Below are positions 43,801 to 51,503 of a stretch of DNA of 60,657 nt, piece after piece. The notes below the pieces were generated by a model. It ran no database searches, was not told the origin of the DNA, and saw only the letters and a program-made list of their open reading frames with translations. Within the stretch, counting starts at the first letter, position 1; the number at the start of each line of letters is the position of its first letter. Source of the stretch: Westiellopsis prolifica IICB1 (GTDB lineage: Bacteria > Cyanobacteriota > Cyanobacteriia > Cyanobacteriales > Nostocaceae); contig NZ_NAPS01000002.1 in NCBI RefSeq assembly GCF_004323185.1, forward strand, positions 1,419,742 through 1,480,398, given 5' to 3'. The translations under genes were made by a program, and so were the position numbers.

Positions 43801-44457
43801 ATGATTACTTGGAAAAATTTTCGGTTCTTATTATTAATTCTAGGCTGTAGCAACGTTTTATTGGTATTGGGACAAGTACTTTTTCTGCCAATACCGTCTA
43901 AAAATCCTACTGATGTTTTTATTTTTCCAGAAGCCCCACCTTTAAGTCAATGGCAACTCAAATCTACCAAATCTTTCCCTCATGATATACAAGATGATTC
44001 TGAATTATTAGCCCAAAAAAATTATCAATATATGCGTCAAGGTTTGCCTTTAGATATCGAAATGCGTTACGTCAAAACAGGAGATGTTAATCAACTGATT
44101 AGAAAATATACCAAAATTTCATCGTCGGCGCTTGTACGTAAAAAAGAAGATATAGGTTATTACGGTTTAGGAGTTGAACAACAGAAAGCCTACCTCAGTG
44201 CTTGCATTAATCTGCACGGTAACAGCACTTTTAGTAATACACAGTTTAAACAAAATCAGCAACAAAGAGAGCAACCTTGGCAACGTTTATTACCTTGGTT
44301 ACTAGGACGAAAACAATTAAGAGAAAACAACCACTGTCTTTGGGCGCATTTATCGGTTCCATTGAACAATTCTTCCCCACAAGCTACTTATCAAATTTTA
44401 GAAACTGCCTGGTTTTATTGGTATAAATACTGGCATTATAATTTGCATAAATATTAA
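43801..44457 (+). CDS. cyanoexosortase A system-associated protein
   Basis: A 218-aa protein with one N-terminal hydrophobic segment (FRFLLLILGCSNVLLVLGQVLF) and a mostly polar domain outside the membrane (LSQWQLKSTKSFP, QNYQYMRQGLPLDIEMRYV, AYLSACINLHGNS, HCLWAHLSVPL). This matches the EpsI-like 'cyanosortase-associated' proteins that accompany cyanoexosortases. An ATG at 43759 is in frame but would overlap crtA by 35 bp. The ATG at 43801, 7 bp after the crtA stop, gives a normal membrane start and is preferred. It probably works with CrtA in processing. Confidence 0.8.
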   Translation: MITWKNFRFLLLILGCSNVLLVLGQVLFLPIPSKNPTDVFIFPEAPPLSQWQLKSTKSFPHDIQDDSELLAQKNYQYMRQGLPLDIEMRYVKTGDVNQLIRKYTKISSSALVRKKEDIGYYGLGVEQQKAYLSACINLHGNSTFSNTQFKQNQQQREQPWQRLLPWLLGRKQLRENNHCLWAHLSVPLNNSSPQATYQILETAWFYWYKYWHYNLHKY

Positions 44458-44503
44458 ATTTTTGTCTATAAAAATTTTTCTTTTGATACTTTGATAAGGA
44501 ATT

Positions 44504-45205
44504 ATGACGAAATCTAAAATTGAAAAACTGACTTCTCCTCAATTTGTCTTAACACAAGAAAGTTCGCTCGCTATTCTGCGATCGCTCGGTTACGGTCTAT
44601 TAATATTATCTTTGTTTGATTGGGTAGCAATGTTTATTCCATCAAACTTTTTTAACCCTGCTTGGGAATTTCAAACCATCGGAGCAATAGTTGAACGTGT
44701 ACCTGTACCTTTAATTGGGTTAGCACTCGTGTTTTATGGAGAATTGCATTCGCGCAACAGATGGGAATTTCCGATTTTAAAATTATTATCTTGGTTAACT
44801 TTATTGTTGGCAGCGTTATTTTTACTCATGATACCTTTGGGAGTTTCCAACACCATCCGGCTAACAAAGGAAAATGTCGCGCAAATCAATAATATATCAA
44901 CACAACAAATTTCTCGTGCTGAACAATTACACCAGAAACTCAGCCAAGCAACTCCTGAACAATTAGATAATCTTTTAAAAAGTCGGGGTGGTTCCCTATA
45001 TGGCAAAAAACCAGAAGAAGTAAAGAATGAACTTTTGTCTCAAGTTTCTAAAGCAAAAGCACAAATCAAAGATCAAGCAGAAACTACCCAGTCTTTACGA
45101 GGTCTAAATTTAATTAAGACTTCTACAAAATGGATTCTTGGCGCTTTAGTGTCTGCGTTTCTGTTCTTTGGTTTGTGGAAAGGAACAGATTGGGCGAGAT
45201 TTTAA
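44504..45205 (+). CDS. hpsJ-A: HpsJ-like protein, cyanoexosortase-associated
   Basis: A 233-aa membrane protein with four hydrophobic segments (about 27-47, 65-83, 91-115 and 205-228) and a long helical, charged loop between the third and fourth (about 120-200; QISRAEQLHQKLSQATPEQ). The layout and the opening SPQFVLTQESSLAILRSLGYGLL agree with HpsJ-like proteins, first known from hormogonium polysaccharide genes, a subgroup of which occurs beside cyanoexosortase A. It may link surface-protein sorting with polysaccharide secretion. It is likely the last gene of the operon, before a terminator at 45221. Confidence 0.8.
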   Translation: MTKSKIEKLTSPQFVLTQESSLAILRSLGYGLLILSLFDWVAMFIPSNFFNPAWEFQTIGAIVERVPVPLIGLALVFYGELHSRNRWEFPILKLLSWLTLLLAALFLLMIPLGVSNTIRLTKENVAQINNISTQQISRAEQLHQKLSQATPEQLDNLLKSRGGSLYGKKPEEVKNELLSQVSKAKAQIKDQAETTQSLRGLNLIKTSTKWILGALVSAFLFFGLWKGTDWARF

Positions 45206-45220
45206 ATTTTCAATCAATAA

Positions 45221-45251
45221 AAAAGGCGATCGCTATTTGATCGCCCTTTTA
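45221..45251. terminator. bidirectional terminator between hpsJ-A and rpe
   Basis: AAAAGGCGATC (45221-45231) pairs with GATCGCCCTTTT (45239-45250), with A and T runs on the two sides. This serves both converging genes. The stem includes a HIP1-like GGCGATCGC. Confidence 0.75.
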
Positions 45252-45301
45252 TTAGTTTGTAGTTAGCACGCTTAGTGCTTCAATTGATCTTTAGCTTAAG
45301 C

Positions 45302-46009
45302 TTATACTTGTGCTAGTTCTGGTGTGGGACGCTTGCTATTACGAACAGCTGCGATCGCCTCGCCATAGTCCTTAGCATTAAACACAGCCGAACCAGCGAC
45401 AATTGCATTGGCTCCAGCTTCCAAAACTTGCCAAGTATTATTTGCTTTGAGTCCACCATCTACCTCAATCCAAGGATCAAGACCACGTTCATCACACATT
45501 TGACGCAGCTTGCGGATCTTGGGAACTACTCCTGGAATAAAGCTTTGACCACCAAAACCAGGGTTGACACTCATAATCAACACCAAATCGCAAACTTCCA
45601 ACACATACTCAATCAAATCTAAAGGTGTAGATGGGTTGAGTACAACACCAGCTTGTTTACCAAGTTCCTTAATTTGACACAAAGTACGGTGTAGGTGTGG
45701 CGATGCATTGTGTTCACAATGTACAGAGATAATATCTGCACCAGCTTTAGCAAAATCTGCAACATATTTTTCTGGCTCCACAATCATTAAGTGGACATCC
45801 AGTGGTTTTTTTGTAACCGGACGAATCGCCTCCACTACCAGAGGACCTATCGTAATATTAGGTACAAAGCGACCATCCATTACATCAACATGAATCCAAT
45901 CTGCTCCCGCCTCATCTACGGCGCGTACTTCCTCTCCCAGACGACTAAAATCTGCTGATAGGATAGATGGAGCAATTACAATCGGCTTGTTAGATAGCGT
46001 TTTGGTCAT
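45302..46009 (-). CDS. rpe: ribulose-phosphate 3-epimerase
   Basis: A 235-aa TIM-barrel enzyme that interconverts ribulose 5-phosphate and xylulose 5-phosphate in the Calvin and pentose phosphate cycles. It has [33 protein letters not shown] with the metal-binding His and Asp, [28 protein letters not shown] and AGSAVF, all family signatures. The length is standard. A non-ATG start at 46066 would add 19 residues without homology; the ATG at 46009 is preferred. Confidence 0.95.
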   Translation of the reverse strand: MTKTLSNKPIVIAPSILSADFSRLGEEVRAVDEAGADWIHVDVMDGRFVPNITIGPLVVEAIRPVTKKPLDVHLMIVEPEKYVADFAKAGADIISVHCEHNASPHLHRTLCQIKELGKQAGVVLNPSTPLDLIEYVLEVCDLVLIMSVNPGFGGQSFIPGVVPKIRKLRQMCDERGLDPWIEVDGGLKANNTWQVLEAGANAIVAGSAVFNAKDYGEAIAAVRNSKRPTPELAQV

Positions 46010-46090
46010 GGCTAGTGGATATTTAAGCGTCCTTATTCTGTAAATATTGTAACAAAACTTGAGCAAATGCTCATCAGTTTTGTATGAGCT

Positions 46091-46186
46091 TTTTTAGGGA
46101 TAAGGGATCGGGGATCAGGGATCGGGGATCAGGGAGACGTGGGGACAAATGACTATTGTACAGACGCGATTCATCGCGTCTCTAGA
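46091..46186. repeat. GGGATC heptamers followed by interspersed palindrome
   Basis: GGGGATCAGGGATC units (46091-46135) are followed by the palindrome at 46157-46186, identical to 8740-8769, and CCAATGA tandem units. This fills the space between the divergent rpe and subtilase genes, where both promoters must lie. Confidence 0.75.
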
Positions 46187-46230
46187 CCAATGACCAATGA
46201 CCAATGACCAATGACAAATGACAAACAACT

Positions 46231-47820
46231 ATGGTAAAAAAAATTAGCTGGATCGCTTGGGGATTAAGTGCTTCTTGTTTGAGTCTGCCGGTATTAGCTT
46301 TGGAAATTTCCATGAGCGCTAACGGTATTGACGCTCTTAAGTTACATAAAGCCCCGTATAATCTCATAGGTCGCAAAATTGCCATTGGTCAAGTGGAAAT
46401 TGGTCGTCCTGGGAAGTTTGGTGTAGATAAATCGGTTTCCAAAAATCGCTCCGTCAATATAGCAGGTGTATTTTTACGCAATAATCCTGCTAAATCAAAT
46501 AGTGGTGTTGACCCCCACGCCTACAATGTTGCTGGTGTCATGGTTAGTACAGATAAAGGCTTCCCAGGAGTAGCTCCAGGAGCGCGGTTATTTTCGTCTG
46601 CTGTAGGTTCCACGAAAATGGGACAGCCAGAAGAATGTTTGTCTGCACAACATGTAGCACTGCAAAATAGTGGCGACGTTCGTGTCATCAACTTTAGCTT
46701 TGGCGAACCTTTAAACCGCGATCCGCGACCGGAGGCTGTTTTGGATGGTAACGCCTTACTAACCCAATGTATTGATTGGTCTACTCGCGCTCACAATGTT
46801 TTATATGTGATCGCTGGCAACCAAGGTAAAGGAGGAATTCCTATCCCTACCGATAATTTTAATGGAGTAAACGTGGCTTTTTCCTCTCGTCGGGGAGGAA
46901 TTTTTAATAAAGTAGACGTTTCCAATTTGGTAGCGACAACTGAAGCGATGACCCTCCGTTTATCTGGCAAGGAAATTAATGTTGGTCCCCGTGGCACAAT
47001 TGGTATAGTGGCTCCTGGTAGTAATATTCCCTTGCTTACTCCTGATGGCAAAATTAATAAAGTCACAGGGACAAGTTTTGCAGCACCCCACGTTACAGCT
47101 ACAGTTGCTCTGTTGCAAGAGTTTGGTGACAAACAATTACAAACAAAACAACCAAATTGGAGTACTGCTAGTCGCCAACATGAAGTCATGAAAGCTGTTG
47201 TGTTAAATTCAGCTGACAAAATTCAAGATACTGGTGATGGTTTGCGACTAGGAATGACCAGAACACTCATTAATAAACAAAATCAAGAGTGGCTGGCTTC
47301 TGATGTTTATAAAAATCCCAAAAGACCCCTGGATAATCAGATGGGGGCTGGTCATTTAAATGCTTTTCGTGCCTACCAGCAATTTAGTGCAGGTCAATGG
47401 AAACCATCACAATCTGTACCTGCGATTGGTTGGAATTACGATACTGTCAATGCGGGTTCATCAGTAGAATATGTCTTATCCAAACCGTTACAGCAGAATA
47501 GTTTTGTGGCTATTACCTTAGCTTGGGACAGGCTAGTAGAACTGAACGATAAAAATCAAAATAATCAATTTGATGCAGGAGAAAATTTTCGCGATCGCGG
47601 TCTAAATAACCTTGATGTCTATCTAGTCAAAGCCGATGGAAGCCAAAATAAAGACACAGAGACTATTTGCGCCTCAATCAGTGATGTTGATAGCGTAGAA
47701 CATATTTTTTGTCCTGTTCCCAGCACCGATAAATATAAAATTCGCGTCCAGTTTCGCAACCAAGCAAACGAAGCCACTCAGCCATACGCTCTCGCTTGGT
47801 GGACTGTACCCAAAAGATAG
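46231..47820 (+). CDS. S8 (subtilisin-like) serine protease, exported
   Basis: A 529-aa protein with a signal peptide (about 1-24). The subtilase domain covers about 45-300, with His96 in DPHAYNVAGV, the oxyanion Asn197 in VIAGNQG and nucleophile Ser282 in GTSFAAPHV. Where most subtilases have Asp-Thr-Gly, the sequence reads Gln-Val-Glu-Ile-Gly, so Glu56 appears to replace the catalytic Asp. A C-terminal beta domain (about 400-529; NAGSSVEYVLSKPL, NLDVYLVKADG, YKIRVQFRNQ) resembles the P or pre-peptidase domains of secreted proteases. It is exported to the periplasm or outside. The serpin gene follows 300 bp later in the same direction. Confidence 0.85.
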   Translation: MVKKISWIAWGLSASCLSLPVLALEISMSANGIDALKLHKAPYNLIGRKIAIGQVEIGRPGKFGVDKSVSKNRSVNIAGVFLRNNPAKSNSGVDPHAYNVAGVMVSTDKGFPGVAPGARLFSSAVGSTKMGQPEECLSAQHVALQNSGDVRVINFSFGEPLNRDPRPEAVLDGNALLTQCIDWSTRAHNVLYVIAGNQGKGGIPIPTDNFNGVNVAFSSRRGGIFNKVDVSNLVATTEAMTLRLSGKEINVGPRGTIGIVAPGSNIPLLTPDGKINKVTGTSFAAPHVTATVALLQEFGDKQLQTKQPNWSTASRQHEVMKAVVLNSADKIQDTGDGLRLGMTRTLINKQNQEWLASDVYKNPKRPLDNQMGAGHLNAFRAYQQFSAGQWKPSQSVPAIGWNYDTVNAGSSVEYVLSKPLQQNSFVAITLAWDRLVELNDKNQNNQFDAGENFRDRGLNNLDVYLVKADGSQNKDTETICASISDVDSVEHIFCPVPSTDKYKIRVQFRNQANEATQPYALAWWTVPKR

Positions 47821-48030
47821 GGATCGGGGAAAGGGGATTGGGGATCGGGGATCGGGGACAAGGGGGACAAGGGGGACAAGGGGGACAAGGGGGACAAGGG
47901 GGACAAGGAAGACAAGAAAGAATTATTTAACAAGTCTCTTCGCGATCCCCTGTCCCCTGTCCCCTGTCCCCTGTCCCCTGTCCCCTGTCCCCTGTCCCCA
48001 ATCCCCAATCCCCGATCCCCGATCCCCTAC
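47820..48030. repeat. G-rich array facing a C-rich array (large inverted STRR)
   Basis: 47820-47925 carries GGGGATC and GGGGATT heptamers, then about six GGGGGACAA nonamers. 47945-48030 carries six CCCCTGT heptamers, then CCCCAAT and CCCCGAT units. The two halves are complementary in order, so the DNA can fold into a long hairpin. The G strand may form quadruplexes. It lies between the subtilase and serpin genes. Confidence 0.9.
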
Positions 48031-48120
48031 AAAATTGTTGCCAAAACTGTAACCACCAAATAGCTGTGTCGCTTGAAGTGTCATAGTCAATAAATAGACT
48101 CTGCCTTTTGGTATGGTGAA

Positions 48121-49437
48121 ATGAAGCATAAATTTGGTAATGCTTGGGAAAATTTTCTACAAAGACGCTACGCTGTCCGTTTAGGGAGACGCTACGCTTT
48201 GGCAGCAGCTAGTGTGGTTTTAGTGGGTGTAATTGGATGTACTCAAGTTGATAGTAATACAAAAGTTTTTGCCCAATCCGGTGTACCTCGTTCAGAATCT
48301 CCTCTTCCTCAAAAGTCTGTTTTGCCTGATACTAAACTTATTAATGCGAACACTAAATTTGGTTTCAAACTTTTTGAAGAAGTTCTCAAACAAGATAACA
48401 ATAAAAATGTATTTATTTCACCTGCCAGTATCGCGATCGCTTTAGATATGACCTACAACGGTGCTAGCGGTAGTACTCAGCAAGCAATGGCAAAGGCGCT
48501 GGAATTACAAGGATTAAATATACAGGAAATCAATTCTTCAAACGCAGCATTAAAACAGCTTTTAGAAAATCCAGACCCACAAATTCAATTAAGTATTGCT
48601 AACTCACTTTGGGCAAATCAAGAAGTTAGCTTTAAACCTGAATTTCTGAAAACTATTCAAAATTATTATCAAGCAAAAATCACAAATTTAAACTTTCAAG
48701 ATTCAGGCTCAGTTGAGACTATAAATAACTGGGTAAACGAAAGTACTCGCGGCAAAATTGACAAGATTGTTGAGAGAATAGAACAAAATCAAGTATTATT
48801 TCTACTTAATGCCATTTATTTTAAAGGCAGATGGACAAACGAATTTGACAAACAACAAACTGTCCAACAACCTTTTTATCTGACATCTGGTAATCGTAAA
48901 CAACATCCAATGATGTCACAAAAAGGTAGATATAAATACTATGAAAATGAACAATTTCAAGCAGTGAGCTTACCTTATGGTAAAGATGGTAAAGTCAGCT
49001 TCTATATTTTTCTACCGAAAAAAAAATTAGGTCTGAAATCTTTTTATCAAAATCTCAACACTGATAACTGGGAAAAATGGATGTCCCAGTTTAACCAGAA
49101 AGAAGGCTTTATTCGCTTACCCCGCTTCAAGATGGATTATGAGGTGAGGCTTAACAATGCTTTACAAGCATTAGGTATGGGTGAGGCTTTCACCAATAAA
49201 GCTGATTTTTCTCAAATGGGAAAAGACTTTACAATTAGCGAAGTTAAGCATAAAACTTTTGTCGAAGTAAATGAAGAAGGAACAGAAGCGGCTGCAACTA
49301 CTTCTGTAGGTATAGTTGCAACGTCTTCTTCTGTGAGTGAACCATTCCAAATGATCGTTGACCGTCCGTTTTTCTGTGCCATGCGCGACAATCAGACTGG
49401 AAGCATTTTGTTTATGGGTTCAATTTTAAACCCTTAG
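48121..49437 (+). CDS. serpin family serine-protease inhibitor, lipoprotein
   Basis: A 438-aa serpin. The N-terminus has a long charged part, then a hydrophobic stretch ending at the lipobox VIGC (Cys40), so it is probably lipid-anchored outside the cytoplasm. The serpin body starts near 75 (NTKFGFKLFEEV, NVFISPASIAIALDMTYNGA) and ends PFFCAMRDNQTGSILFMGSI. The hinge EEGTEAAAT (385-393) has the small residues needed for loop insertion, so it should inhibit proteases. By counting from the hinge, P1-P1' would be Thr401-Ser402, which suits subtilisin- or elastase-like enzymes. Residues 13-28 contain an in-frame duplication (RRYA twice, 8 residues apart) derived from an interspersed repeat. Confidence 0.92.
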   Translation: MKHKFGNAWENFLQRRYAVRLGRRYALAAASVVLVGVIGCTQVDSNTKVFAQSGVPRSESPLPQKSVLPDTKLINANTKFGFKLFEEVLKQDNNKNVFISPASIAIALDMTYNGASGSTQQAMAKALELQGLNIQEINSSNAALKQLLENPDPQIQLSIANSLWANQEVSFKPEFLKTIQNYYQAKITNLNFQDSGSVETINNWVNESTRGKIDKIVERIEQNQVLFLLNAIYFKGRWTNEFDKQQTVQQPFYLTSGNRKQHPMMSQKGRYKYYENEQFQAVSLPYGKDGKVSFYIFLPKKKLGLKSFYQNLNTDNWEKWMSQFNQKEGFIRLPRFKMDYEVRLNNALQALGMGEAFTNKADFSQMGKDFTISEVKHKTFVEVNEEGTEAAATTSVGIVATSSSVSEPFQMIVDRPFFCAMRDNQTGSILFMGSILNP

Positions 49438-49585
49438 TCAAAAGTCCATTGTCAAGAGTCCAAACTTTTTGACAAATGACAAATGACGAATGTCCAATAA
49501 TTCCTTTATGGTACAAGCCCCTAGATTTATCTGTGGAATTGATCCAAAATCCAAAATCCAAAATCCAAAATCGGTTGACCAATAA

Positions 49586-50797
49586 CTAAGCAGTTGGAGG
49601 AGAAGTTTCGGGTGTCACAGGTGTACCTACCTCTACTGATCGCACATTTGCGGTTTCATTTATTTGTTGGCGACAAGATTCTTCCCCCTGTTCAGGACTG
49701 TTACTGGTGACATCTCCGGTTTCGCTGTGATTAGTAGACACAACATCAGGACGCAACGCGCTTAAAGCAGTCTTAATCACAACGGCAGTGGGTACTGCTA
49801 AAATAACACCCAAAAGACCACCGATTCTTGCCCCTGTTAAAACCGAAATTAATGCCCAAACTGGATTTAAACCAGTGAAGCTACCTAAAATTCTGGGTCC
49901 AATCAAGTTTTCGAGAATTTGCTGAACAATTACTGCTGCAATTAAAACTCTTGCACCCATCCAAACGTCTTGTAAAGCTACTAATAGAGTAGTTAAGGCA
50001 ATACCTACAGATCCACCATAGGGAACAAGAGCCATAATGCCAATACTCAAGCCAAATAGCAAACCAAATGGGACTTTCAGCCATAAAAAAGTCGGAATTA
50101 AGGCTGATGCCATGCAGGTAGATAATATGAGTTGAGTGATAAAGAAATTTTGAAAGCTGAGGCGTACAGTTTGAGAAAAAGCCTGACGAAATTTGCTTGG
50201 TAGCCAACTAACTAGACTTTGCCAGAGTTCATCCCCATGCTGCAACAGGTAAAAAGTTAAAACCATTGTCAGCAAAAAATCCAGTAGACTCGTGAAAGTG
50301 ACTACCGCCAGATTCAGAACCTGTCCTGCGATCGCCTGCAATTGTCCCTTCACGCGATCATTGATTTGCACTAACAAAGCATCAAGATTAATGGGTAGAC
50401 CCATACTTTCAACTTTTTCGTTCAAAATCATTAATTGGGAGCGTCCAGAGTCAATTAACTCTGGTAAACGTGCTACCAGTTGCTGCGCTTGGGTCAAAGC
50501 TAGTGGGACAAGAGTCAGACCTAATGCTAATAAAATCGACAAAGCCAGTAAAAACACTAAAATAGCTACTTGCTCTCGCCTAGCACCATGACGTTCCATC
50601 CAACTTACAGGATAATTGAGCAGAAACGCTAGTACCGAAGCTGCTACTAAAATGACAATCAGCGAGTGAAAATAATGAAAAATGACTGAAAGGGCCCAGC
50701 CATTCAACACTAGAAGTGGAGCGAATAAAGCGATCGCACCTAATCGTGCTAATGGTGTAAGTGTTTGCCACCAGTTTAAGAGCTTGCGTGTCTGCAT
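49586..50797 (-). CDS. AI-2E/PerM family transporter
   Basis: A 403-aa membrane protein with seven to eight hydrophobic segments: two near the N-terminus (about 20-70), one near 75-95, a central soluble part, and four between about 165 and 345. The latter carry family signatures such as NLIGPRILGSFTGLNPVWALISVLTGARIGG. Members export small molecules such as AI-2 or act as ion antiporters; the substrate here is open. The C-terminal 50 residues are polar and Ser/Thr/Glu-rich. A GTG at 50818 is in frame, but the ATG at 50797 is preferred. Confidence 0.88.
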   Translation of the reverse strand: MQTRKLLNWWQTLTPLARLGAIALFAPLLVLNGWALSVIFHYFHSLIVILVAASVLAFLLNYPVSWMERHGARREQVAILVFLLALSILLALGLTLVPLALTQAQQLVARLPELIDSGRSQLMILNEKVESMGLPINLDALLVQINDRVKGQLQAIAGQVLNLAVVTFTSLLDFLLTMVLTFYLLQHGDELWQSLVSWLPSKFRQAFSQTVRLSFQNFFITQLILSTCMASALIPTFLWLKVPFGLLFGLSIGIMALVPYGGSVGIALTTLLVALQDVWMGARVLIAAVIVQQILENLIGPRILGSFTGLNPVWALISVLTGARIGGLLGVILAVPTAVVIKTALSALRPDVVSTNHSETGDVTSNSPEQGEESCRQQINETANVRSVEVGTPVTPETSPPTA

Positions 50798-51503
50798 CTG
50801 CCGATTGCCGGATAACACAAATATAATCCTTATTTAAAGCTTATTATCTCTAACTACATCAATATCATTCATCCCTCTAATTTAGGATTGCACTCAACCA
50901 AATGAATAATTTTGAACCAAGATCTGGAGATACTCGAACATGGAAGGGAGTGTGGGGTGTGCTTGGAGTGTGGGAAACAGAGATATTACTAACAATTTCT
51001 CCCTTCTCAGCGCGTCTGTCACTTCCCCTATCTTTATAAGCTCCGCATTATCGCATCTTCTTCTACTCAGGACTTACGCAAAAATCGTCAAAAAGCTTAA
51101 TTTATTGAACCGCCAAGACGCCAAGAACGCCAAGGATTTGTTGAGTGTGCGTAAGTCCTACTACTGTCTTAAAATATTAAGGTAAATAGTAGTTTTCACT
51201 GACAACTGATGACTGATAACTGATAACTGTTAAATATTGGTAGTTGTTTTCTAAAAATTTACAGATTTTTCTCAAGTTATCTAGTCAAATGCCGCCTAAT
51301 ATTGCCATACTTCATAAAGAAAACATCTAAAGCGTTTTTAAATGAACGAAAAAATAAAGAAGAATACAGTTAGAAGTGTTACAGAAGACACTTAATCCAT
51401 TAATTTACCACTAATAATTGAGAGTTAGGTATTATAGTCTGATTCGCCTGTTTTTCCCAAAGTGGATTCACCAAGTATTATTCAATAAAGTGTGAGGAAG
51501 TCT
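50798..51503. other. intergenic region with MITE-like element
   Basis: About 700 bp without a gene. It holds the element at 51069-51159 and ACTGATGACTGATAACTGATAACTG short tandem repeats near 51200. The promoter of the LCP gene should lie after 51250. An 81-aa frame at 50940-51185 crosses the repeat and is not believed. Confidence 0.5.
51069..51159. mobile_element. MITE-like element, 91 bp
   Basis: A 12-bp perfect terminal inverted repeat, AGGACTTACGCA (51069-51080) and TGCGTAAGTCCT (51148-51159), encloses a short AT-rich body with CCGCCAAGACGCCAAGAACGC. It codes for nothing. A single TGCGTAAGTCCT half-site also occurs near 23184. Confidence 0.65.

Noticed and set aside
47778-48129. Minus-strand frames with GDRGQGT and PLSPLSPLSP repeats
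   Set aside because: They are translations of the G/C-rich intergenic arrays.
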